DNA of 32,882 nucleotides from Flavobacterium sp. (GCA_030591585.1 JAUVAS010000025.1:1-32882), one strand, 5' to 3'. Positions 17,268-25,620 are shown, numbered from the stretch's first letter. A program made the numbers and translations. Notes: a model not told the origin generated them from the sequence alone.

Positions 17268-17315
17268 ACTTAACAACTTAACAATTCAACAACTTTACAA
17301 TTCAACAACTTAGCG
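17268..17315. repeat. Octamer tandem repeat tract (ACTTAACA/ATTCAACA, 6 units)
   Basis: Six contiguous 8-bp units alternating ACTTAACA, ATTCAACA and variants (ACTTTACA, ACTTAGCG). They lie in the gap between the epimerase stop and the wzm start. The sequence drifts while the 8-bp period is retained. Confidence 0.8.
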
Positions 17316-17345
17316 CCTTTTCGAGAGTAAATAGTGAATCGAGCG

Positions 17346-18326
17346 CTACTTACTAAAAACTTCCCAAGTAACTTCCATACCTTCTTTTACAGAAAACAAA
17401 GGGTGATAACCCAGTAAGTTTTTAGCTTTACTGATGTCTGCTAGAGAGTCTCGAACATCTCCTCTTCTGGTGGGGCCATAGTCTGCTGAAACTTCTATTT
17501 TGGAAATAGTTTTTAAATCGTTCCACAGCGTGTTTAGACTTATGCGATCTCCATAAGCGATGTTATATACATTATTGATAGCTTTATCGTCTGCAAAAAA
17601 GGCACGTATATTGGCTTGTACCGCATTTTCTACATAGGTAAAATCTCGGGTTTGTCCGCCGTCACCGTGAATGGTTGGAGAATTTCCATCTTTTAAAGAT
17701 TGCATAAATAGTGGAATTACTGCTGCATAGGCTCCGTTGGGACTTTGTTTGGGTCCGAAGATATTAAAATAACGAAGTCCGATAATCTCAGAAGCATAGG
17801 TTTTATAAAATACGTCTGCGTATAACTCATTTACCAATTTGGTTACTGCATACGGTGATAATGGGTTTCCAATATTGTCCTCCACTTTTGGCAATGCTTT
17901 GCTATCTCCATACGTAGAGCTAGATGCTGCATATACCAATCTTTTAACCGTATCGCTTTCTTTTTGTGCTACTAACATATTTAAGTAGCCCGAAACATTT
18001 ACTTCATTAGTAGTAATTGGATTATCTATTGATCTTGGAACCGACCCCAAAGCTGCTTGATGCGATACATAGTCTATATCTTGCATTGCTTTTTCACACG
18101 TTTCTAAATTTCGAATATCACCCTCCATAAACTCAAAAGAAGGGTGATCCATAAACTCTTGTATATTTTTTATGTATCCATTGGAAAGGTTGTCTAATAC
18201 TCGTACCTTTTTTGCTCCGTATTTTAGTAAATACTTTACTAAGTTAGATCCAATAAATCCAGCACCTCCAGTAATTAGGAATTGAAATTTTGAAAGGTCT
18301 TCTGTGTGGTATGGGGTTTTGTACAT
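17346..18326 (-). CDS. UDP-N-acetylhexosamine C4-epimerase, TviC/WbpP-like
   Basis: A 326-residue extended short-chain dehydrogenase/reductase. It has the NAD-binding GGAGFIGSNL near the N-terminus, YAASSSTYGDS with the catalytic Ser/Thr, and the YAVTK (YxxxK) active site. Segments such as HQAALGSVPRSIDNPITTN and ENIGNPLSPYAVTK closely match my memory of TviC (Vi antigen) and WbpP, which epimerise UDP-GlcNAc(A) to UDP-GalNAc(A) at C4. With the adjacent TviB/WbpO-like dehydrogenase it would supply UDP-GalNAcA for a surface polysaccharide. It starts with ATG at 18326. Gaps on both sides are filled with short tandem repeats rather than tight operon spacing. Confidence 0.92.
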   Translation of the reverse strand: MYKTPYHTEDLSKFQFLITGGAGFIGSNLVKYLLKYGAKKVRVLDNLSNGYIKNIQEFMDHPSFEFMEGDIRNLETCEKAMQDIDYVSHQAALGSVPRSIDNPITTNEVNVSGYLNMLVAQKESDTVKRLVYAASSSTYGDSKALPKVEDNIGNPLSPYAVTKLVNELYADVFYKTYASEIIGLRYFNIFGPKQSPNGAYAAVIPLFMQSLKDGNSPTIHGDGGQTRDFTYVENAVQANIRAFFADDKAINNVYNIAYGDRISLNTLWNDLKTISKIEVSADYGPTRRGDVRDSLADISKAKNLLGYHPLFSVKEGMEVTWEVFSK

Positions 18327-18330
18327 TTTT

Positions 18331-18446
18331 TGTTAGTGAGTAGTTTTTAGTGATTAGTTGTTTTTGCTAACTTTTGACTTTTTTGTTTCATTATAGTATT
18401 CTGTTGTTGTTGTTGTTTGTGAGTCGTTGTTAGTGAATCGTGAATC
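18331..18446. repeat. Inverted-orientation heptamer-like repeats (AGTGANN)
   Basis: Units such as AGTGAGT, AGTGATT, AGTGAAT and related GTGAATC run just upstream of the epimerase start. They are the reverse complement of the TCACTNN units at 18465-18612, so the two tracts face each other and could pair imperfectly. Confidence 0.5.
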
Positions 18447-18464
18447 GTTGATTGTGCTGGTTTT

Positions 18465-18612
18465 TGACTATTCACTACTCACCATTCACTTCTCACTACT
18501 CACTTCTAACTATTCATTTTTTCGAAATTCACCCTTCACTAATCACTTTTCACTTTTCACTTCTCACCAATCACTATTCACTACTCACTTCTAACTATTC
18601 ACTAATCACTAC
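18465..18612. repeat. Long heptamer tandem repeat tract TCACTNN (~20 units)
   Basis: About 20 units of TCACTNN (TCACTAC, TCACTTC, TCACTAT, TAACTAT, TCACCAA and others) keep a 7-bp period, with one slip of a base near 18528. The last unit, TCACTAC at 18606-18612, contributes the first base of the CTA that is the TAG stop codon of the tviB-like gene. An open frame through the tract (HYSLLT-type peptide) is a product of the repeat, not a gene. Confidence 0.9.
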
Positions 18613-19898
18613 TACAATCTTCCATCAACCTCATCTTCTGGCAAGAAGGCTTTAACATCAAAAACTACTGAAGTCTCTGAAGTATAATTGTCTATATTAA
18701 AATCTAAAAACTCTTGGTGTGAAACCGCTAAAATAATGGCATCGTAGTTTTCTTTTAAGTGCTTTTTATCTGAAATCAATGAAATTCCGAATTCATCTTT
18801 TACTTCTTCAGCATGTGCCCAAGGGTCAAAAACATCTACATTTAGATTGTAATTCTTTAATTCAGAGATTACATCTATGGCTTTACTGTTTCTAATATCT
18901 GGACAGTTTTCTTTAAAGGTAATTCCTAAGACCAGCGCATTTCCATTTTTAACTTTGGCATCTTTCTTAATCATCAATTTTACCACTTCATGGGCTACAT
19001 AACTTCCCATACCGTCATTCATTCTTCTACCTGCTAAAATTATTTCGGGATTATAGCCTTCCTCTATTGCCTTTTGAGCCAAATAATACGGGTCTACTCC
19101 TATACAATGCCCTCCTACCAATCCTGGGGTAAATTTTATAAAGTTCCATTTGGTGCCTGCTGCTTCCAATACATCTTGGGTATCTATGTCTAACAATCTA
19201 AATATCTTAGACAGTTCATTTACAAAAGCAATATTAATATCTCGTTGTGAGTTCTCAATTACTTTGGCTGCTTCCGCAACTTTAATGGATGGTGCTAAAT
19301 GAGTCCCTGCTGTAATTACAGATGCATATAAATCATCTATATATTTTGCAGCTTCAGGTGTTGATCCTGAAGTGACTTTTAATATTTTAGTAACCGTATG
19401 TATTTTATCTCCTGGATTAATTCGCTCTGGAGAATAACCCGCAAAGAAATCTTTATTGAAGTTTAGTCCTGAAAATTCTTCCAAAATAGGGACACAAACT
19501 TCCTCTGTAACACCAGGGTACACCGTAGATTCTAATATTACCACATCATTTTTCTGAAGTACTTTTCCAACTGTTTCACTCGCCTTTTGAATTGGAATTA
19601 AAACCGGTTGATTGTATTTGTTGGTGGGAGTTGGTACCGTGATAATATACACTTGAGCTGCTTCAATTTTTGAAATATCGTCGGTGATTTCTAATCCGAA
19701 AGAACTTGAAGAATGTAATACACTTTTCAGTTCCTCTTTAGAAATTTCTAAGGTAAAATCATCTCCAGCTTGTAACTCGGTAACGCGCTTAGCGTTGATA
19801 TCAAAACCAATGACTTTATATTTTGAGGCGAATGCAACTGCCAATGGAAGGCCTACATATCCTAATCCAATAATTGCTATGGTGGGGTCTTTTTTCAA
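18612..19898 (-). CDS. Nucleotide-sugar dehydrogenase, TviB/WbpO-like (UDP-HexNAc to UDP-HexNAcA)
   Basis: A 428-residue UDP-glucose/GDP-mannose dehydrogenase family enzyme that oxidises a UDP-N-acetylhexosamine at C6 using two NAD+. It shows IAIIGLGYVGLPLA (Rossmann, ~8-21), STVYPGVTEEVCVPIL, SPERINPGDK, the active-site Cys in GLVGGHCIGVDPYYL, and FKENCPDIRNS in the C-terminal domain. These match TviB/WbpO more closely than WecC or UDP-Glc dehydrogenase in my memory. The start is TTG at 19898-19896; an in-frame TAA lies a few codons upstream and no Met precedes the Rossmann motif. A TATATTTG -7 element precedes it. The stop codon overlaps the heptamer repeat tract. Confidence 0.92.
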   Translation of the reverse strand: MKKDPTIAIIGLGYVGLPLAVAFASKYKVIGFDINAKRVTELQAGDDFTLEISKEELKSVLHSSSSFGLEITDDISKIEAAQVYIITVPTPTNKYNQPVLIPIQKASETVGKVLQKNDVVILESTVYPGVTEEVCVPILEEFSGLNFNKDFFAGYSPERINPGDKIHTVTKILKVTSGSTPEAAKYIDDLYASVITAGTHLAPSIKVAEAAKVIENSQRDINIAFVNELSKIFRLLDIDTQDVLEAAGTKWNFIKFTPGLVGGHCIGVDPYYLAQKAIEEGYNPEIILAGRRMNDGMGSYVAHEVVKLMIKKDAKVKNGNALVLGITFKENCPDIRNSKAIDVISELKNYNLNVDVFDPWAHAEEVKDEFGISLISDKKHLKENYDAIILAVSHQEFLDFNIDNYTSETSVVFDVKAFLPEDEVDGRL

Positions 19899-19918
19899 TT
19901 TAATATATTTTTATGATA

Positions 19919-19926
19919 CAAATATA
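19919..19926 (-). promoter_or_regulatory. -7 element (TATATTTG) for the tviB-like gene
   Basis: TATATTTG on the minus strand is an exact TAnnTTTG match 21 bases upstream of the TTG start. No clear -33 TTG is visible at the expected distance. It suggests the dehydrogenase can be transcribed apart from wzc. Confidence 0.42.
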
Positions 19927-19997
19927 AAATTCCTAAATAGAGAAATGGATGTTTTTGGAGATAAATTATTGACTATAATTAAGACAACTTTTGTTTT

Positions 19998-20071
19998 CCC
20001 CAGCCCTAAAGGGTGCAAAAGTTTTTCATACTTTGAACTCCAAAATAAATCCTCTCCCTTTAGGGACGGGG
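19998..20071. repeat. REP-like palindromic element (CCCC-CCCTAAAGGG / CCCTTTAGGG-GGGG)
   Basis: CCCCAGCCCTAAAGGG (19998-20013) and CCCTTTAGGGACGGGG (20056-20071) form an inverted repeat with 14 of 16 bases complementary and a 42-nt loop. It lies in the wzc to tviB gap (minus strand). It may be a dispersed REP-like element, a terminator, or both. Confidence 0.6.
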
Positions 20072-20083
20072 TAATAGGATTTA

Positions 20084-22531
20084 TCACTTTTTTCGTTTAA
20101 AAACCTTTTTAATTTTCTCTAAGAATGTTGGTTTTTCATCATCTAAATGATAGCCTTGTCCATACCCATACCCATAGCCGTAGCCATAGCCATACCCGTA
20201 TTTAGCTTTTTCTTCAAAGAAATTTAAAACAAAGCTAATATTGGTTACTTCTCCAGATTTATATTTATCGTTAATAAAATTAAACATCCCTTGTTTGGTA
20301 TAATTCTGCCGAACCAAATACAAGGTTGCATCTGCATATTTGGTAAGTTCTAAAGCATCTGCCACCAAACCAATGGGAGGAGAATCTAATATAATATAGT
20401 CGTAGGATGCTTTAAGCTCGTTCATTAACGTTTCTAAACGATCACTCATCAATAATTCTGAAGGATTTGGAGGGATTTCTCCCGAGGTAATTACGTCTAA
20501 ATAATCTATCTGTGTTTTCTGAATTATCTGATCTAATGTAGCATCATGCACTAAATAGTTTACCACCCCAACATTGTTTGTAATATTAAAATCTCCGAAA
20601 ATTTTGGGCTTTCTAAGATCCAGTCCAACAATAATTGTTTTTTTATTGCTCAGTGCAAATACCGAAGCGATATTAATGGAACAAAATGTCTTCCCTTCTC
20701 CGCTAATAGAAGAGGTTAATAATACCGTTTTTGCTCCTTGAACACCTTGCTTTTTATAAATAAACTGTAAGCCAGAACGCAAACCTCTAAATGATTCTGC
20801 AATAGAAGACTTCGATTTATTAAGTACCGCGAGGTTTTCTCCTGTTCTGTTTTTACCTATAATGCCTAAAACAGGTATTTTTGAAAGTCGCTCAATTTCT
20901 TTTACTGTGGTAACCTTGGTATTAAAAAATACAACTACAAATACAACTACAAATGGAAGCATTAGCCCAAACAATACCGCCATCAGATAATTGAGTTGTG
21001 TATTAGGCCCTACCTTTCCACCCCCTGTATCTTTAGCAGAATCTATCACCAACACATCACTTACATTGGCCGCTTTAACCATACCTGCTTCACTTCGTTT
21101 TGAGAGAAATAAATTATAGATTCCTTGACTTAGGTTATAACGTCGTTCAATTTTTAAAAGTTCTTGTTGCTCTTTTGGGAGTTTTCTAATCTGCCCTTCG
21201 TACTTCACAATGTTTTGATGAATAGTTTTTAGCTCAAAATCTAACAAACTCGTAGAAGAGTTTATGTTTTCTAACAACACCTCTTTTACCGCATTAATTT
21301 TTCGGTCAATATCCTTAAAAACAGGAGCCCCTTCTTTAAACGAGTATTCTAAATTGGTACGTTCTTCCGCCAATACAATAATTCTACCCACACTCGCTAC
21401 AATACTTCCTTCAGAAATTCCTGCTACCGAGGGTGCTGGAATTTCACGATAATCTGTTCTGTTTCGTAAATAGTTTTCTAATACCCCGTAATAATTAAGT
21501 TGTCTGTCTATGTCTTCTTTCTGAAGGTCTAAGTCGTTTAATTTTGTGTTTATTTCTTGGCCTTCAGATTCTAAATTATAGATGTCGTTTTTGTTTCTAA
21601 AGGTATTAAGTTCTTCTTCTACCCCTAATAATTCCTTCGATTTATTTGTGAGGCTACTGTCAATAAACCGAATAGTTTTAGTTGCAAAAAGGTTTTTTCG
21701 TTCTAACATATCTTCACTTAGCACATGAACCGAAGTGTTAAGATAGTCAACAATTTTAGTCTTATTTTTATTAATCAAACTTAAACGCAACACCGAAGAA
21801 CCCTTTGTTTCTGGCTTAATCTTAATACCCATATAGTTTTTTACCACGCCGTCAAAGTTTGAGAAGCTTAGGTAATACACTTTATTAGGCACTACATCTA
21901 TCTCTGGGTTTGGTAAAATTGTTCCTGCTAAAAAAGGCAAGGATATTTTTTCTCCAATCTTATACTCTTTAGAAAAATCTTGTGCTTCAAAATACTTAGA
22001 AACTTTTTCCTTTGTATGATAATTCTGAACAGTATAATTTCGATCTTCTTCAAACAATGTTGATATGATGAAAGTTACAGAATCTGTAAATTTGATTTGA
22101 AATTGTTTTCCTAAAATCTGATTTTTAGAAGTATCTATTTCAATAAAAAACGGTGTTTTTTTATAAGCATCTACCAACTTATATTTTCCGTCTTTTTGAT
22201 AATTTATGTAGTATTGTAATCTATCTACTACCTTCTCGTTATGCGAACGAGACTTTAGTGTAATAACAGCTGTATTTACTTTATCTGTAGTACCTCCCCA
22301 ATTAAAAGTTAGACTTGTATTGCTTGTGAAAAACGGATTTTGATCGTCTTTAATAGAGATCATGGTATCCATTTTATAGACAGGTAGTTTTCTTACATTA
22401 ACATAATATGCAGTACTAAAACCTATCGCTAAAGAAACCAAAAACAAAGGCCAATAGCTCAGTAATTTTATTATAAACCCCTTAAAATCAAAGGTGGCAT
22501 GAATATCACTTATTTCAAATTCTTCGTTCAT
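20084..22531 (-). CDS. wzc: Wzc-like tyrosine autokinase / polysaccharide co-polymerase
   Basis: An 815-residue inner-membrane protein that controls polymerisation and export of capsule or exopolysaccharide. A Wzz domain with a first membrane helix (~25-45, LSYWPLFLVSLAIGF) is followed by a long coiled-coil periplasmic region and a second helix near ~510-530 (YLMAVLFGLMLPFVVVFVVVF). The BY-kinase domain has Walker A in SSISGEGKTF (~605-614), Walker A' in VGLDLRKP and Walker B in IILDSPP (~715). The C-terminus carries six YG dipeptides then QGY (~777-792), the expected autophosphorylated tyrosine cluster. The gene starts one base after the wza stop, so they form an operon. Confidence 0.95.
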   Translation of the reverse strand: MNEEFEISDIHATFDFKGFIIKLLSYWPLFLVSLAIGFSTAYYVNVRKLPVYKMDTMISIKDDQNPFFTSNTSLTFNWGGTTDKVNTAVITLKSRSHNEKVVDRLQYYINYQKDGKYKLVDAYKKTPFFIEIDTSKNQILGKQFQIKFTDSVTFIISTLFEEDRNYTVQNYHTKEKVSKYFEAQDFSKEYKIGEKISLPFLAGTILPNPEIDVVPNKVYYLSFSNFDGVVKNYMGIKIKPETKGSSVLRLSLINKNKTKIVDYLNTSVHVLSEDMLERKNLFATKTIRFIDSSLTNKSKELLGVEEELNTFRNKNDIYNLESEGQEINTKLNDLDLQKEDIDRQLNYYGVLENYLRNRTDYREIPAPSVAGISEGSIVASVGRIIVLAEERTNLEYSFKEGAPVFKDIDRKINAVKEVLLENINSSTSLLDFELKTIHQNIVKYEGQIRKLPKEQQELLKIERRYNLSQGIYNLFLSKRSEAGMVKAANVSDVLVIDSAKDTGGGKVGPNTQLNYLMAVLFGLMLPFVVVFVVVFFNTKVTTVKEIERLSKIPVLGIIGKNRTGENLAVLNKSKSSIAESFRGLRSGLQFIYKKQGVQGAKTVLLTSSISGEGKTFCSINIASVFALSNKKTIIVGLDLRKPKIFGDFNITNNVGVVNYLVHDATLDQIIQKTQIDYLDVITSGEIPPNPSELLMSDRLETLMNELKASYDYIILDSPPIGLVADALELTKYADATLYLVRQNYTKQGMFNFINDKYKSGEVTNISFVLNFFEEKAKYGYGYGYGYGYGYGQGYHLDDEKPTFLEKIKKVFKRKK

Positions 22532-22532
22532 A

Positions 22533-23327
22533 CTATAGGCTTATAAATAATAATATGGTAGAGGTGGTCGCTGTTATCAATGCCAATATCGTTGTAAATG
22601 AACTCAAGCCTGTAATTCCAAAACCTGAAGCTTTTTGAGGCAAAGGGTTTATTAAAATTAAATCGTTAGGTTGCACATAATAATAGGGAGAGTTCATGGC
22701 GTCAATATTTGTTAAGTCTATGTGGTGAACTTTTTGCCCTAAGGGGTATTGTCTAATAATCACCACATTTTTTCTGTCACCTGTTACTGTTATATCACCA
22801 TTATTTGCGATGGCTTCCATAATACTCACCTCATCTCTGTAAATAATAGTAGAGCCAGGACTACCAATCTCTCCATTAATGGTATAGCGTATTCCTGAGA
22901 GTTTTACCGTGACAAAAATATTAGCTTCTTCTTTAAAAAAATCTTTTAGCAAACGTTCTTCAATTTTCTCTCTTACTTCTTCTACGGTATAGCCTAACAC
23001 CTGCATTTCGCCAAAACTAGGCACTCGTATATTTCCGTGAAGATCTACTACAAACCCTTCATAATAAAGTTTTTCTTCTCCTGTTGCGTTTAAGTCTGAA
23101 TCATTCACCGGATTAAAAATACTCACTTCATCTTGATCTATTGCTTTTACACGAATACTCAATAAATCGTTTACTTGTAATCGATAGGGTTCTTGTATTT
23201 TTCTAACCGTCATTAAGCTATCTGTCGTTTCTCCATTTTCTTGAAGATAGGTAAGCTGTTTGGTAGAAACACAAGAGGTGAAATTGAGTGTTAAGGCAAT
23301 GAAAAATAACAGGTCGGTATATTTCAT
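22533..23327 (-). CDS. wza: Polysaccharide export outer-membrane lipoprotein (Wza-like)
   Basis: A 264-residue lipoprotein of the Poly_export/SLBB family. The start ATG at 23327-23325 gives a lipoprotein signal ending FTSC (Cys ~19); the longer frame begins with TTG at 23351 and would bury the signal. The polysaccharide export domain runs ~45-140 (YRLQVNDLLSIRVKAIDQDE, GNIRVPSFGEMQV), followed by an SLBB-type domain (VKLSGIRYTINGEIGSPGS) and a C-terminal hydrophobic helix (~240-262). Such proteins form the outer-membrane channel that works with Wzc. It is the first gene of the wza-wzc pair. Confidence 0.92.
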   Translation of the reverse strand: MKYTDLLFFIALTLNFTSCVSTKQLTYLQENGETTDSLMTVRKIQEPYRLQVNDLLSIRVKAIDQDEVSIFNPVNDSDLNATGEEKLYYEGFVVDLHGNIRVPSFGEMQVLGYTVEEVREKIEERLLKDFFKEEANIFVTVKLSGIRYTINGEIGSPGSTIIYRDEVSIMEAIANNGDITVTGDRKNVVIIRQYPLGQKVHHIDLTNIDAMNSPYYYVQPNDLILINPLPQKASGFGITGLSSFTTILALITATTSTILLFISL

Positions 23328-23460
23328 ATTGGATTTGGTTATTTTAAGCAAATATAGTTTAACCTTTGAAATATTAAAAAATTATCTGAAACTTTTGTTT
23401 TTACTAGTGAGTAGTGAATGGTAGATTGGGATGAAAAAATATTTATTTTAGGTAGTATTT

Positions 23461-23503
23461 CATAAACTGTGTAAGTTATTTTTCCAACTTACACAGTTTT
23501 TAT
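23461..23503. other. 14-bp perfect stem-loop
   Basis: AAACTGTGTAAGTT (23464-23477) pairs with AACTTACACAGTTT (23486-23499) around an 8-nt loop; CAT/ATG extend the stem beyond a two-base bulge. It lies 97 bases downstream of the DUF2911 gene on the minus strand. It could act as a terminator or be the remains of an insertion-sequence or MITE end. Confidence 0.6.
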
Positions 23504-23595
23504 GATAGTGTCTTTTTGTGTCCCCCTTTTTATAGGAACCCCAAATTTAAGCAGTTCTATTTAAGGGAAGTTTACACTTACATTGCAATAAATTT

Positions 23596-24456
23596 TTACT
23601 TTTTAGCTTCAACTTTCCCTTCCCAAACTTGTAAAGACTTAGTATTCATAGCTACATAATCATCATTTCCTGCTTCAGTTGCTAATTCTAATGAAGTTTT
23701 AGCTGCCTTAATAGCACCCTTTTTATCATCAGATTTCGCATAAATCAATGACTGTTGTCTGTAGTACCAGAAAGCAGGTTCTTTTCTCATTTCAATAGCT
23801 TTATCTATCCAAGATTTAGCTTTACTAATATCTTTATTTGTATTTAAGTAATACACCGCTGCAGTATAATAATCTCCAGCACCTGGTCCACCCATTACAC
23901 TTTCGATACTTGCAGAAACTGATGCATCTGTGTTAAACGAAATAGGGATATTAACATATACTTTTTCCCACATAAAACTTAGGTTGGCAGAATCGTTTGT
24001 AATATCATCAAAAGACATTGTAAACGTTTCAATATTTACAGGCATAGGATAAATTTGTGCCTTCACAGTAGCAACTACTTTAGCATCGTCCCATTCTTGT
24101 GGTGTTCCCCAGTTACTAGCATCGTTATAAAAATATATTTCCCAAGATTGAGCACTTGGTTTTGTATAGATTGCATACGTCCCTGCTTTTAATTCTTTCC
24201 CGCCAATAGTAACCATATCACTAAAAGTTATCTTAGTATTTGCGTTGGCTCCTGTACGCCATACTTTATCATAAGGCACTAAACCTCCAAAGATTACTCT
24301 TCCTTTCATAGAAGGTCTAGAATATTCTAATGTGATGTCTGTAAGGCCAACTGTTTGAGAAATAGATTGAGAAGTACTTGCCTGAGGGGTTTTGATTTGT
24401 GCATTGGTAGTGATGGTAAGCATCAACACAAATGTTAAAAGAATCAATTTTTTCAT
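23596..24456 (-). CDS. DUF2911 domain exported protein with TPR-like C-terminus
   Basis: A 286-residue exported protein with a signal peptide at 1-~19 (MKKLILLTFVLMLTITTNAQ). Residues ~20-165 match DUF2911, a Bacteroidota beta-rich family (SISQTVGLTDITLEYSRPSMKGR, VPYDKVWRTGANANTKITF, GTYAIYTKPSAQSWEIYFYND). Residues ~190-286 look like TPR-type helices (YYTAAVYYLNTNKDISKAKSWIDKAIEM). Biochemical role unknown; envelope location is likely. It is transcribed away from the ACR3 gene, and its -7 candidate TAAATTTG lies at 24489-24496. Confidence 0.88.
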   Translation of the reverse strand: MKKLILLTFVLMLTITTNAQIKTPQASTSQSISQTVGLTDITLEYSRPSMKGRVIFGGLVPYDKVWRTGANANTKITFSDMVTIGGKELKAGTYAIYTKPSAQSWEIYFYNDASNWGTPQEWDDAKVVATVKAQIYPMPVNIETFTMSFDDITNDSANLSFMWEKVYVNIPISFNTDASVSASIESVMGGPGAGDYYTAAVYYLNTNKDISKAKSWIDKAIEMRKEPAFWYYRQQSLIYAKSDDKKGAIKAAKTSLELATEAGNDDYVAMNTKSLQVWEGKVEAKK

Positions 24457-24488
24457 AAGATTAGTTTTAAATTAGTTTTTACTTATTA

Positions 24489-24496
24489 CAAATTTA
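24489..24496 (-). promoter_or_regulatory. -7 element (TAAATTTG) for the DUF2911 gene
   Basis: TAAATTTG on the minus strand fits TAnnTTTG and lies 33 bases upstream of the ATG at 24456. The -33 site is only a partial match (TATG with a 20-base spacer). Confidence 0.4.
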
Positions 24497-24541
24497 GTTT
24501 AAATAGTTTATAAAAACATAATCTAAAAAAATGTATTCTAC

Positions 24542-24549
24542 TACTTTTG
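24542..24549 (+). promoter_or_regulatory. -7 element (TACTTTTG) for the ACR3 gene
   Basis: TACTTTTG matches TAnnTTTG and lies 37 bases upstream of the chosen ATG at 24586. It overlaps the TTG that would begin the longer frame, which argues for the shorter protein. No convincing -33 TTG was seen. Confidence 0.38.
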
Positions 24550-24585
24550 CAAACAAGGAAAAACATTTACACCGTCAATACTATT

Positions 24586-25620
24586 ATGGCAACCACAAAA
24601 AAACTATCTTTTCTAGATCATTATTTAACAATTTGGATTTTTACAGCTATGGCATTGGGTGTTGGAGTAGGATATTTTATTCCATCAATTCCTGAAATTA
24701 TTAATTCATATAGTAGTGGCACTACCAATATTCCTATTGCAATCGGATTAATTTTAATGATGTATCCTCCTCTTGCAAAAGTGAATTATTCCTTATTGCC
24801 AAAAGTTTTTAAGAATGTAAAGATTCTTTCCATCTCCTTGTTTCTGAATTGGATTATCGGCCCCATAGTAATGTTTGTATTGGCCATTACTTTTTTAAGG
24901 GAGTATCCTGAATATATGGTGGGATTAATATTAATAGGTCTTGCGCGCTGTATTGCGATGGTGTTGGTTTGGAATGACCTTGCAGATGGAAGTAAAGAAT
25001 ACGGTGCAGGATTGGTGGCTTTAAACAGTGTGTTTCAGATTTTTGCTTATAGCTTCTACGCTTGGTTGTTTATTACGGTGCTTCCTCCTTACTTTGGATT
25101 TGAAGGTGCCATTGTTGATATTTCGATTGTTACTATTGCAGAAAGTGTTGCTATTTATTTAGGGATTCCTTTTGCGATGGGATTTTTAAGTCGGTTGGTT
25201 TTAGTAAAACTAAAAGGAGAAGATTGGTATACCCATACATTTATTCCGAAGATATCTCCCATTACATTGATTGCCCTATTATTTACCATTGTCGTGATGT
25301 TTTCATTAAAAGGAGAATTAATAGTTGAAATCCCAATGGATGTATTGATTATTGCGGTTCCTTTATTAATCTATTTCGCCTTGATGTTCTTCATTAGTTT
25401 TTTTATTAGTAAATCTATGGGAGCTGAATACGATAAAAATATATCCATAGCCTTTACTGCTACAGGAAACAATTTTGAGCTGGCTATTGCTGTAGCAATA
25501 GCTGTATTTGGATTGAATTCTGGGCAAGCATTTGCTGGAGTAATTGGACCTTTGGTTGAAGTTCCTGCTTTAATCTTATTGGTTAGAATCGCTTTTTGGC
25601 TGAAGAAAAAGTATTATTAA
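24586..25620 (+). CDS. ACR3-family arsenite efflux transporter
   Basis: A 344-residue inner-membrane transporter with about ten hydrophobic helices. The ACR3 signature with its essential Cys is present in [20 protein letters not shown], and [20 protein letters not shown] matches the conserved late helix. The family exports As(III), in some cases Sb(III), using the proton gradient. I start at ATG 24586 ([17 protein letters not shown]); the longer TTG-initiated frame overlaps a -7 promoter element. No arsR, arsC or other resistance gene is adjacent, so regulation by a local repressor is not evident. Confidence 0.93.
   Translation: MATTKKLSFLDHYLTIWIFTAMALGVGVGYFIPSIPEIINSYSSGTTNIPIAIGLILMMYPPLAKVNYSLLPKVFKNVKILSISLFLNWIIGPIVMFVLAITFLREYPEYMVGLILIGLARCIAMVLVWNDLADGSKEYGAGLVALNSVFQIFAYSFYAWLFITVLPPYFGFEGAIVDISIVTIAESVAIYLGIPFAMGFLSRLVLVKLKGEDWYTHTFIPKISPITLIALLFTIVVMFSLKGELIVEIPMDVLIIAVPLLIYFALMFFISFFISKSMGAEYDKNISIAFTATGNNFELAIAVAIAVFGLNSGQAFAGVIGPLVEVPALILLVRIAFWLKKKYY

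Noticed and set aside
18452-18655. A plus-strand open frame giving an HYSLLT-like repetitive peptide
   Set aside because: It is the translation of the 7-bp repeat tract (21 nt = 7 codons) and overlaps the real tviB-like gene; no start context or family features.
19684-20100. 138-codon plus-strand frame over the tviB start and the wzc gap
   Set aside because: Antisense to tviB for half its length and crosses the REP-like repeat; no recognisable features.
24547-24585. Longer TTG-initiated ACR3 protein
   Set aside because: The TTG overlaps a -7 promoter element and the extra 13 residues are not family-like.
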